A DNA stretch of 9,732 nucleotides from an uncultured Bacilli bacterium (lineage in GTDB: Bacteria > Bacillota_I > Bacilli_A > RF39 > UBA660). The notes beneath the pieces were generated by a model that saw nothing but the letters and a program-made list of their open reading frames with translations, had not been told where the DNA came from and did not search any database. Below are positions 1-6,483 of the stretch, piece after piece. The translations under genes and the position numbers were made by a program. The DNA lies in NCBI GenBank assembly GCA_947600015.1, contig CANQFX010000045.1:1-9732 (forward strand). Direction: 5' to 3'. The stretch's first letter is position 1, and each line of letters starts with the position of its first letter.

Positions 1-21
1 AACCTCTTTAAAATAGAGGTT
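1..21. terminator. hairpin, possible terminator of a gene to the left
   Basis: Arms AACCTCT (1-7) and AGAGGTT (15-21) form a 7-bp stem with a 7-nt loop. The sequence after it is T-rich but broken by C and A, so the U tail is weak on the + strand. It probably ends transcription coming from a gene left of the window and separates it from the ABC importer operon. The opposite-strand tail lies outside the window and cannot be judged. Confidence 0.4.
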
Positions 22-143
22 TCTCTTACATTCCTTTTACATTTTTTGAAACTGGAATTTACTTTTTCATTTCACGATGTATCTTTTCCCTTTTTTATTA
101 TTTCATTTGCTTCGTTGTGAATAACACATTTTTATTTTTTTCA

Positions 144-149
144 TATAAT
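144..149 (+). promoter_or_regulatory. -10 box of the ABC importer operon
   Basis: A perfect TATAAT lies 22 nt ahead of the start codon at 172, leaving a short leader of about 15 nt. No good -35 box sits at 16-18 nt. The closest match, TTGTGA (115-120), is 23 nt upstream, which is too far. The promoter may need an activator or be weak. The upstream region (22-143) is pyrimidine-rich; I see no gene in it and no TPP, cobalamin or S-box type riboswitch. Confidence 0.5.
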
Positions 150-171
150 ACTTTAGTTAGAAAGGAGAATT

Positions 172-1167
172 ATGATAAAGAAAGTTTTAGTCTACATTTT
201 ATGTGGAATTATATTATTTTTACTGATTGCTTCTGTGTTATTTGATTTTAATAAAAAAGAAAGCAAAAAAAGTACTACAAAGGTTACTTTAGCAGAAGTT
301 GCTCATACAATTTTCTACGCACCACAATATGTAGCAATTGAAAAGGGTTATTTTAAAGATTATGGGATTGATATTGAGTTAATCTTAACTGCTGGAGCAG
401 ACAAAGTAAGTGCGGCAGTATTATCTGGAGATGCAGATATTGGTTTTTCAGGAAGTGAAGCAACTATCTATGTCTATCATGGTGGAGAAAAAGATTATCT
501 AAAAACATTTGCACAACTTACCCAAAAAGATGGTTCTTTCCTAGTATCTAGAGAAAAATATGACAATTTTACATTAGATGATTTAAAAGGAAAAACTATT
601 ATTGGTGGGAGAGCTGGTGGAATGCCAGAAATGATTTTGGAATATGCCTTAAAACAAAATGGTATTAATCCAAAAACTGATTTAGAAATTGATACTTCTG
701 TGGCATTTGCGGCAATGAGTGGTGCCTTTATTGGTGGCCAAGGAGACTTTGTGAGTCTATTTGAACCTAATGCCTTAGAACTTGAACAACAAGGACAAGG
801 TTATGTGGTGGCTAGTCTTGGTGAATTAGGAGGAATCGTTCCTTATACTTCTTATTCAGCTAGAAAAAGTTATATTAAACAGAATAAGGAATTAATTGCT
901 AATTTTGAAAAAGCAATTCAAAAAGGATTAGACTTCGTTCACAATCATAGTGATAAAGAAGTAGCCGAAACCATTCTAAGTCAATTTCCAGATACTTCTC
1001 TAAGTGATTTGGAAAAAGTAGTAAAACGATATCGTAGTATTGATGCTTGGCCTACGACAACAAAATTTAGTCAAGAATCATTTGATCACTTACAAGAAAT
1101 TATGATTGATAATGGTCAAATAGAAAGCAAAGTACCATATAGTAAGTTGATCTATAATGAAAAATAA
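172..1167 (+). CDS. ABC importer solute-binding protein, NMT1/THI5-like (SsuA/TauA type)
   Basis: Extracytoplasmic solute-binding component of an ABC importer, working with the two genes that follow. Residues 4-24 are a hydrophobic helix. The mature part resembles the NMT1/THI5-SsuA family: FYAPQYVAIEKGYF near 48-61, GDADIGFSG at 86-94, and GKTIIGGRAGG at 140-150. Family members bind thiamine precursors, alkanesulfonates, taurine or nitrate; nothing seen here picks one. The only Cys in the leader (Cys11) is preceded by Y-I-L, which does not match a lipobox, so the protein looks anchored by an uncleaved helix and not by lipid. The start at 172 is supported by AAAGGAG at 161-167. The stop lies 11 nt inside the ATPase gene, implying coupled translation. 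Length 331 aa is normal for the family. The family is confident; the solute is unknown. Confidence 0.88.
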   Translation: MIKKVLVYILCGIILFLLIASVLFDFNKKESKKSTTKVTLAEVAHTIFYAPQYVAIEKGYFKDYGIDIELILTAGADKVSAAVLSGDADIGFSGSEATIYVYHGGEKDYLKTFAQLTQKDGSFLVSREKYDNFTLDDLKGKTIIGGRAGGMPEMILEYALKQNGINPKTDLEIDTSVAFAAMSGAFIGGQGDFVSLFEPNALELEQQGQGYVVASLGELGGIVPYTSYSARKSYIKQNKELIANFEKAIQKGLDFVHNHSDKEVAETILSQFPDTSLSDLEKVVKRYRSIDAWPTTTKFSQESFDHLQEIMIDNGQIESKVPYSKLIYNEK

Positions 1168-1906
1168 ATTACTTCATATTAAAAACTTATCAAAAACTTA
1201 TCATAGTAAAAAGACGGAAGTGGAAGCAATTAAAGATATTAATCTAGATATTTATGACAAAGAGTTTATCTCTATTGTAGGACCTAGTGGGTGTGGAAAG
1301 TCAACGATACTTTCCATTCTTTCTGGATTAGAGGAAAAGTCTAATGGAACTTTTTCTTTTCAAAAGGATGTTACCATTGGCTATATGTTACAGAATGATT
1401 CTTTATTCTTTTGGCGTAATATCTTAGATAATTGTTTGATTGGTTTAGAAGTTACTGGTCAATTAACAGAAGAAAGCAAAGCTTATGTTATTTCATTATT
1501 AAAAACTTATGGTCTTGGCGATTTTATGGAACAATATCCTTCTAGTTTGTCAGGAGGCATGAGACAGAGAGTTGCTTTGATCCGCACACTCGCTTTAAAG
1601 CCAGATATTCTACTTTTAGATGAACCAATGTCTGCTTTAGATTATCAATCTCGCTTAGCAATTAGTGATGATATTTATAATATTATAAAAAAAGAAGGGA
1701 AAACAGCAATTATGGTAACACATGATATTGCCGAAGCAATTAGTATGTCTGATCGAATTGTTGTACTTTCTAAACGACCTTCTGTAGTAAAGAAAATATA
1801 TGACATTCATTTAACGAATAAATCTACTCCAATTCACAATCGAAAGTGTAAAGAATTTTCTGAATATTATGATAAGATTTGGAGGGATTTAGATGTCCAC
1901 TTATAG
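1157..1906 (+). CDS. ABC importer ATPase, nitrate/sulfonate/taurine (SsuB/TauB) type
   Basis: Cytoplasmic ATPase that drives the importer. All nucleotide-binding motifs are intact: Walker A GPSGCGKST at 42-50, Q-loop Gln79, signature LSGGMRQR at 131-138, Walker B ILLLDEP at 151-157, D-loop SALD at 159-162, and switch His189 in VTHD. Length 249 aa is typical of SsuB/TauB ATPases. The start overlaps the solute-binding gene by 11 nt with no obvious Shine-Dalgarno site, so translation is probably coupled to that gene; the N-terminus beginning MKNKLLHIKNLSKTY fits the usual family start. The 3' end overlaps the permease gene by 14 nt. The family assignment is secure; the substrate is not. Confidence 0.93.
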   Translation: MKNKLLHIKNLSKTYHSKKTEVEAIKDINLDIYDKEFISIVGPSGCGKSTILSILSGLEEKSNGTFSFQKDVTIGYMLQNDSLFFWRNILDNCLIGLEVTGQLTEESKAYVISLLKTYGLGDFMEQYPSSLSGGMRQRVALIRTLALKPDILLLDEPMSALDYQSRLAISDDIYNIIKKEGKTAIMVTHDIAEAISMSDRIVVLSKRPSVVKKIYDIHLTNKSTPIHNRKCKEFSEYYDKIWRDLDVHL

Positions 1907-2693
1907 TTTAGAGCATAAAAAATATATAAAAAAATTGAGAAGGGAAAAAATTATTGTTACATTTTTCCGTTTTCTAATTATTGTAATATTTTTAGTTGGT
2001 TGGGAATTACTAGCACAATGGAAAATTACTAATACATTTTTATCCTCTTCTCCTAGTAGAGTAATTTCTACTACGATTGGACTTATTCGTGATGGAAGTT
2101 TATTTCACCATATTGGCATTACTTTATATGAGGTGGGAATTAGTTTTATGATTGCTACTTTGATCGGTATTTTAGTAGCTTCTATTCTTTGGCGGATGCC
2201 AATTCTTGCAAGAATATTAGATCCTTATCTTACTATTTTAAATTCCCTTCCTAAAGTAGCATTGGGACCTCTAATCATTATTTGGGTTGGTGCTAGTATG
2301 AATTCTATTATTTTTATGTCCTTATTGATTAGTGCTTTTATTACGATTATTAATATTTATAATGGGTTCCTCGCTACTGATCAAAGTTATATTACTTTGC
2401 TTCGATCTTTCCATGCAACGAAATGGCAAATCTTTAAAAAGGTTATTTTCCCTAGTAATTACACAACAATCATTAATGCTTTAAAAATTAATATTTCTAT
2501 GAATTTAATTGGGGTTATTATGGGAGAACTTTTAGTATCTAAAAGTGGACTTGGTTATTTAATTATGTATGGTTCTCAAGTATTCAATATTGATTTGGTA
2601 ATTACTGGTGTTGTTATTTTAGGAATTATATCCTATCTTATGTATTTTATTGTTGATAAGTTAGAAGTATTTGTTGCGAATAAAAGAAGTTAA
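1893..2693 (+). CDS. ABC importer permease, SsuC/TauC-type (BPD_transp_1)
   Basis: Membrane channel subunit of the importer. The 266 residues contain about six hydrophobic segments, near 21-42, 75-99, 111-132, 139-160, 193-215 and 235-256. The cytoplasmic coupling loop at 165-188 (LLRSFHATKWQIFKKVIFPS) matches the EAA loop that docks on the ATPase. In most relatives this loop reads L-G-A; here it is F-H-A, so the usual glycine is His. Such permeases normally act as homodimers. The start is fixed by GGAGG at 1881-1885, 7 nt upstream and inside the ATPase gene. It is the last gene of the operon, with a terminator 10 nt after the stop. Confidence 0.9.
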   Translation: MSTYSLEHKKYIKKLRREKIIVTFFRFLIIVIFLVGWELLAQWKITNTFLSSSPSRVISTTIGLIRDGSLFHHIGITLYEVGISFMIATLIGILVASILWRMPILARILDPYLTILNSLPKVALGPLIIIWVGASMNSIIFMSLLISAFITIINIYNGFLATDQSYITLLRSFHATKWQIFKKVIFPSNYTTIINALKINISMNLIGVIMGELLVSKSGLGYLIMYGSQVFNIDLVITGVVILGIISYLMYFIVDKLEVFVANKRS

Positions 2694-2702
2694 ATTTCTA
2701 AA

Positions 2703-2727
2703 AAAAAAGACTATTTCGGTCTTTTTT
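2703..2727. terminator. bidirectional terminator between convergent operons
   Basis: Stem AAAAAAGAC (2703-2711) with GTCTTTTTT (2719-2727), loop of 7 nt or 5 nt if a T-G pair forms. The A-rich left arm and T-rich right arm give a U tail in both directions. It ends the ABC importer operon on the + strand and, from the other side, the phosphoesterase transcript on the - strand. Confidence 0.85.
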
Positions 2728-2730
2728 GTT

Positions 2731-2751
2731 ATTGATGAAATAGTTATCAAT
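2731..2751. repeat. short inverted repeat
   Basis: ATTGAT (2731-2736) and ATCAAT (2746-2751) are inverted around a 9-nt spacer. They lie between the bidirectional terminator and the stop codon of the convergent phosphoesterase gene. The arms are short and AT-rich and there is no U tail. This may be chance, or a weak extra hairpin in the phosphoesterase 3' UTR. Confidence 0.25.
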
Positions 2752-2759
2752 GTGTATTT

Positions 2760-3950
2760 TTAGTTTGTTTCAAACCTAATATGAATCACTGTAATTTCTG
2801 CTTTGGTTCCTACTCGCATATTAGGACCATAAACTCCGACACCGCTTGTCACAATACTGTGGAAATTTTTTATTTTTTTATGCCCATAAGAATTTTCCCA
2901 TACGATTTTCATTAACCAATTGCCAGGGAATAATTGACCATCATGCGTATGTCCTGATAGAAGTAAATCTACTCCTGCTTCTTGTAGTTGTTCTAATTCT
3001 CGAGGTTGATGATCTATGATAATCATTGGTTTGGTTGAATCCATTATTTTGGTGATTTCTTGTGGTGTTTTTCTTTGGTCAATTCCACGTCCTGGTTTGG
3101 AATAGTCTGGTCTGCCATATAAATAAACTTCATTTTCTAATTGGATATATTCATCTCTTAATAAAGTAATTCCTGCTTCTTCTAAAAGTGTATCCATCCG
3201 AATATCGCTTTCCTTTTTAGTCTTATATTGAAAAGTAAATCCAGCTAGTGTTTTTTCTTTAATATCATGATTTCCATAAACCGCATAGACTCCATATTTT
3301 GCCTTCATACTTTGTAGCAAAGTTTTTATTTCATTAGGATGATCCATCGCTTCATATGCATTATCAAATATATCTCCTGCTAATACAATTAAATCAGGAT
3401 TTTGTTTATTTATTTTTTCCACCATTTTTGTTATATGCTTTGTACCAATATTATAACCAATATGCAAATCTGCAATCATTACGATTTTCAATTCTTTTAT
3501 ATTTTTCGTTGTTTTATTAATAGTAATTTCATAATTCGTTTCATGAATTATTTTCGCATTCATGGAACCATAAATACTTATACTAATAATTGTGAAAATG
3601 CAAAGGGTTCCCACGATAACAAATAATCTATTTTTTGTGACTTTGGTAGGAGAAATTTTCTTTTTACCTATTTGATAAATGATCCATCCAATAGGCAATA
3701 TTAATAGAGTATATAATAGCGTTCCATACCAATAGTTGCCAATCGCATTCATCGTTCGTTGTAAAGGACCTACAGGAAGAAAAAAGCCAATGAGAAGAGT
3801 ACTTGCTAGAAAACTACAAAGAACAATAATTAATAGGCGAATTTTCTTGTTATTAAAATGCTTATCACATGCACACATCCATCTTAAGAAATACTTAATT
3901 AAATAAATATGAATGATAATATAGATTGGTAATAAGATAAAAGCAATCAT
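2760..3950 (-). CDS. membrane-anchored calcineurin-like metallophosphoesterase (YkuE-like)
   Basis: Two-metal phosphoesterase tethered to the membrane. The first 130 residues hold four hydrophobic segments (about 1-22, 37-60, 75-95, 109-129). The catalytic domain runs from about 154 to 396. Metal and catalytic motifs are complete: DLH 161-163, GD 192-193, GNHD 226-229, His314 in DHQP, and GHTH 333-336. The C-terminal part with SGVGVYGP (369-376) and the preceding DGQLFPGNW segment is typical of the YkuE-like group, whose members are usually poorly characterised; some relatives act on UDP-diacylglucosamine or phosphodiester-linked envelope molecules, but no substrate can be read here. It starts 3 nt after the stop of the DUF975-CmpB gene, with GGAG at 3961-3964 inside that gene's end, so the two are co-transcribed. 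If the usual topology holds, the active site may face outward; that is inference. Confidence 0.88.
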   Translation of the reverse strand: MIAFILLPIYIIIHIYLIKYFLRWMCACDKHFNNKKIRLLIIVLCSFLASTLLIGFFLPVGPLQRTMNAIGNYWYGTLLYTLLILPIGWIIYQIGKKKISPTKVTKNRLFVIVGTLCIFTIISISIYGSMNAKIIHETNYEITINKTTKNIKELKIVMIADLHIGYNIGTKHITKMVEKINKQNPDLIVLAGDIFDNAYEAMDHPNEIKTLLQSMKAKYGVYAVYGNHDIKEKTLAGFTFQYKTKKESDIRMDTLLEEAGITLLRDEYIQLENEVYLYGRPDYSKPGRGIDQRKTPQEITKIMDSTKPMIIIDHQPRELEQLQEAGVDLLLSGHTHDGQLFPGNWLMKIVWENSYGHKKIKNFHSIVTSGVGVYGPNMRVGTKAEITVIHIRFETN

Positions 3951-3953
3951 ATT

Positions 3954-5738
3954 TTATTCTCTCCGATATTCCATCTTTTTTACTTCATTCATGGCATAAT
4001 CTGTAATTCCTTTTCCTATGTTGGGGTGATTTGAAGAATAGATTTGATCAACCATAAAAATTCCTAATAATATAGCACAAATAGGAATTAATACATTTCT
4101 TCCAATTCTTTTGGCAATATTATCAATAATTGGGGCAAGCACATAAACAATCGCAAATCCACCTAATCCAAAGACTAATAATCCTTCGGCACAAATTCTA
4201 CCATTTAAATTTAGAAAATAACCACTATAATCCCACCATTTTACTCCATTATGAGTCATTTCCAAATAATAGGCAGTTCCATATTCTACCACTCCACATA
4301 AAATAATGGTAGTAATAAATTCTAAGAGTGGTACTTTTCTAAATTTATTTAAGACAATCAAAATTAAGATTGCTCCTGAGCCATAAATCGGCAACCAAGG
4401 TCCATGCAAGACACCCCGATTCACAAATACTCCATTACTAATTAAATGAAGACTTACTTCCCAAATCCAACCGATAAAAGATAATATGAAAAAAATTAAA
4501 ATAAGAGAAGTAATGGAATAATGACGCAAATAATTCAAGTATTCTACCCTCATTCTTTTTTGTTTTTCAGGAATAGTAAACAAACGATTTGGATAAGACT
4601 TCCCTGTGATGATATCTTTATAGGCACGAATCTTACTTTTTTTAATTTGTTCTTCTTCTATTCTTTTTTCTTCTTCTACACTATGCGTTGCGATTCCAAA
4701 AGTATCTGATAGAAAAGTGCGAATGTCTTTTTTTTCTTTTCTTTTTTCCTTTGGTTCTTTCATTAATGCGACAATATCTTTGTATTTTTCTTCTAATACT
4801 TCTTTTTTTGCTGTTTCAAATAAATAAGTATCATTTAGATAATTAGAAAGAGGCATTTTATTTTCTTTTGCTATTTTTCTAAGATCGGTATAATATTCTG
4901 AGAAAGTGGCAATTTTATAAGCATTAGAATAGAAAATTTGTGTAATTCCTAGTGTTAAGGTTCCTAAGATTTCCCAACCGAAAAAGGTAAGTTCTAATAC
5001 AAAACATTCCCATTTATGATGATTCATCATATTTCTAGATAATGTAATTGCATCCCTCGCAGAAATATTAGGATTTTCTGCTACTATATAAGGTACTAAA
5101 AAATAAGAATAGCGTTTGATTATTCCACCAACAATTGTTAAACTCCATAATGATTGATAGAAAGATTTTAAAAACATTGTCCAAGCTACTTTATTCCATT
5201 TTTTAATACTTAATAGATATGTAAATCTTCGTTTGGATACGATTTTATATATCCTTGCCTCTAGAAAAATTCTTCTTGATATTACTTGATATATATCTAC
5301 AATAAAATACCATATTAAAAATGTTAAAAATAAACTAAGTAGAATTAAAATGGCAACAGAAACACTTTTTGATTGTACTATAGAAGAAATTGCTTGGATT
5401 AATCGAATATAAATAGAACCTGTTGCGACAGAATTAATAATAGAAGAAAATACTCCTCTTGTTCTACCTAGTATTTTATTATTGTCTCTTGTTTCAATGA
5501 TTTCTTGGGCTTGTTTTGCTTCTTCTTTGGCTTTTTCAATACTTTCAATTTCTATTTTCTGAATCACTTCTTCTTCACTTTTTACTGGCCCTTGAATTCT
5601 CACAGCAAATAAAGATGCTGTAGACTCTGCTCCTATAAAAGAGGCTACTACACAAACGGCAATCAATAAAAGATAATGTTTACGTAGGATTTCTTTCGCT
5701 CTTTTTTTTATTGCTTTTCTTGTTCGCATTACTTCCAC
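3954..5738 (-). CDS. DUF975 - CmpB (putative ABC-transporter type IV) fusion membrane protein
   Basis: A large membrane protein made of two families. Residues 5 to about 290 match DUF975: a basic N-terminal helix (RKAIKKRAKEILRKHY), several membrane segments, and the hallmark stretch with NPNISARDAITLSRNMM (222-238) followed by a WE...FFGWEILGTLTLGI region. Residues about 405-575 match the CmpB-like putative ABC transporter permease family: FIGWIWEV (421-428), RGVLHGPWLPIYG (441-453), VVEYGTAYYLE (483-493), WWDYSG (501-506), RICAEGL (514-520) and the ending SNHPNIGKGI (569-578). A charged, Lys/Glu-rich cytoplasmic linker of about 115 residues joins them. Neither family has a proven biochemical role, and no ATPase is adjacent. 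The longest frame begins with GTG at 5738. A better start may be the ATG at 5729 (MRTRKAIKK), which matches the usual DUF975 beginning and gives 591 aa; the ribosome site is weak for either. It follows the BI-1 gene across a terminator-like palindrome and precedes the phosphoesterase by 3 nt. Confidence 0.85.
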   Translation of the reverse strand: MEVMRTRKAIKKRAKEILRKHYLLLIAVCVVASFIGAESTASLFAVRIQGPVKSEEEVIQKIEIESIEKAKEEAKQAQEIIETRDNNKILGRTRGVFSSIINSVATGSIYIRLIQAISSIVQSKSVSVAILILLSLFLTFLIWYFIVDIYQVISRRIFLEARIYKIVSKRRFTYLLSIKKWNKVAWTMFLKSFYQSLWSLTIVGGIIKRYSYFLVPYIVAENPNISARDAITLSRNMMNHHKWECFVLELTFFGWEILGTLTLGITQIFYSNAYKIATFSEYYTDLRKIAKENKMPLSNYLNDTYLFETAKKEVLEEKYKDIVALMKEPKEKRKEKKDIRTFLSDTFGIATHSVEEEKRIEEEQIKKSKIRAYKDIITGKSYPNRLFTIPEKQKRMRVEYLNYLRHYSITSLILIFFILSFIGWIWEVSLHLISNGVFVNRGVLHGPWLPIYGSGAILILIVLNKFRKVPLLEFITTIILCGVVEYGTAYYLEMTHNGVKWWDYSGYFLNLNGRICAEGLLVFGLGGFAIVYVLAPIIDNIAKRIGRNVLIPICAILLGIFMVDQIYSSNHPNIGKGITDYAMNEVKKMEYRRE

Positions 5739-5745
5739 TTCTTTC

Positions 5746-5773
5746 TAAAAAATAAGAGAGATTAATCTCTCTT
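5746..5773 (-). terminator. perfect 20-bp palindrome with U tail; stop codon at its centre
   Basis: AAGAGAGATT (5754-5763) and its exact reverse complement (5764-5773) form a stem of 8 bp with a TTAA loop, followed on the - strand by ATTTTTT. This is a standard intrinsic terminator shape. The BI-1 stop codon TAA falls in the loop region (5762-5764). The next gene starts only 16-25 nt after the palindrome, too close for its own promoter in between. The element is therefore either a partial terminator that lets some transcripts through or an attenuator. Confidence 0.75.
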
Positions 5774-6412
5774 TTCTTTTCCAAATAATTCTAATAACCT
5801 TATAAATAGGTTAATAAAATCTAAGTATAATTGGAAAGCACCATAAATGGCGGTTTTTTCTTCTCCTAATTCTGCTAGCATTATTTTTACTCTGTTCATG
5901 TCATAAGCAATATAACCGCTGAATATTAAAATACCAAGACCAGATATTACAATATCTGTAAGAGCATTTTTAAATATAAAATAGTTTAATAGTGAACCAA
6001 TAATAGTTCCTAATAGACTAAATAGTAGGATAACTCCAAATTTACTTAAATCTTTTTTTGTTTTATATCCATAAAATGCTAATAAAGCAAATATTGCTGC
6101 TGTAATGATAAAGATTGATAACATGGATGTTAATTCATAAGTTAAAAATATTGCTGAAAAGGTAATTCCTGTTGTGATAGAAAATATGAGATAGCATATT
6201 TTCATTGTGAATGGGTGCATCTTTCGAATACGAATTCCCATAACAAAAGCAATTACTAATTCAATAATAGCAATGGGAATAAATCCTATCCCTAATACTG
6301 TAACTGTTAATTCTGGATTCATCGCTAAAACATAACCACTGACAAAGGTAATTAATAGTCCAACAAATAACCAAGTAAATAGTTTAGGATAAATTTCATT
6401 TTTTTCTTCCAC
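5762..6412 (-). CDS. Bax inhibitor-1 / YetJ-like (TMBIM) membrane protein
   Basis: Integral membrane protein of the Bax inhibitor-1/YccA family. Its 216 residues carry six clear hydrophobic segments (about 12-30, 38-60, 70-91, 95-114, 124-145, 150-170) and a seventh near 188-210, as expected. The family core motif YDMNRVK (170-176) and the final YLDFINLFIRLLELFG are present. Asp171 and Asp198 sit where the two paired aspartates of Bacillus YetJ (171 and 195) form a pH-sensitive latch controlling calcium leak, so a similar ion-leak role is plausible; that is by homology only. The start is GTG, chosen because AGAGGTGA (6417-6424) lies 4 nt upstream and the nearby ATG is out of frame. It has its own promoter and ends in a terminator-like palindrome containing its stop codon. 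Confidence 0.9.
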   Translation of the reverse strand: MEEKNEIYPKLFTWLFVGLLITFVSGYVLAMNPELTVTVLGIGFIPIAIIELVIAFVMGIRIRKMHPFTMKICYLIFSITTGITFSAIFLTYELTSMLSIFIITAAIFALLAFYGYKTKKDLSKFGVILLFSLLGTIIGSLLNYFIFKNALTDIVISGLGILIFSGYIAYDMNRVKIMLAELGEEKTAIYGAFQLYLDFINLFIRLLELFGKEKRD

Positions 6413-6416
6413 TTTC

Positions 6417-6424
6417 TCACCTCT
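6417..6424 (-). promoter_or_regulatory. ribosome binding site that fixes a GTG start
   Basis: On the - strand AGAGGTGA precedes the GTG start of the BI-1 gene by 4 nt. The only ATG close by is in another frame, so this site settles the start. Confidence 0.7.
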
Positions 6425-6433
6425 TTTTCTTTT

Positions 6434-6462
6434 ATTTTATCATTTATTTCTATGTTTTACAA
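6434..6462 (-). promoter_or_regulatory. sigma-A type promoter of the BI-1 gene, extended -10
   Basis: On the - strand, -35 TTGTAA (6457-6462), a 17-nt spacer, and -10 TAAAAT (6434-6439) preceded by TG one base away, giving an extended -10 (TGATAAAAT). It lies wholly between the DUF1848 stop and the BI-1 start. The DUF1848 gene has no clear terminator here, so some read-through from it is also possible. Confidence 0.68.
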
Positions 6463-6483
6463 TATTTTTATATACATACTCTT

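Noticed and set aside
116..128. TGTG-N5-CACA inverted repeat over the expected -35 region of the importer promoter
   Set aside because: The arms are only 4 bp and do not extend, which is easily chance in this composition.
22..171. Possible riboswitch ahead of the ABC importer operon
   Set aside because: No TPP-type CTGAGA or other recognisable conserved core, and the transcript leader predicted from the -10 box is only about 15 nt.
3402..3626. Open frame of 74 codons on the + strand inside the phosphoesterase gene
   Set aside because: It is antisense to a well-supported gene, is rich in Phe, Tyr, Asn and Cys as expected of a reverse shadow, and has no ribosome site.
4521..4709. Open frame of 62 codons on the + strand inside the DUF975-CmpB gene
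   Set aside because: It lies opposite the Lys/Glu-rich linker; its Phe and Ser runs are the complement of that linker. There is no ribosome site.
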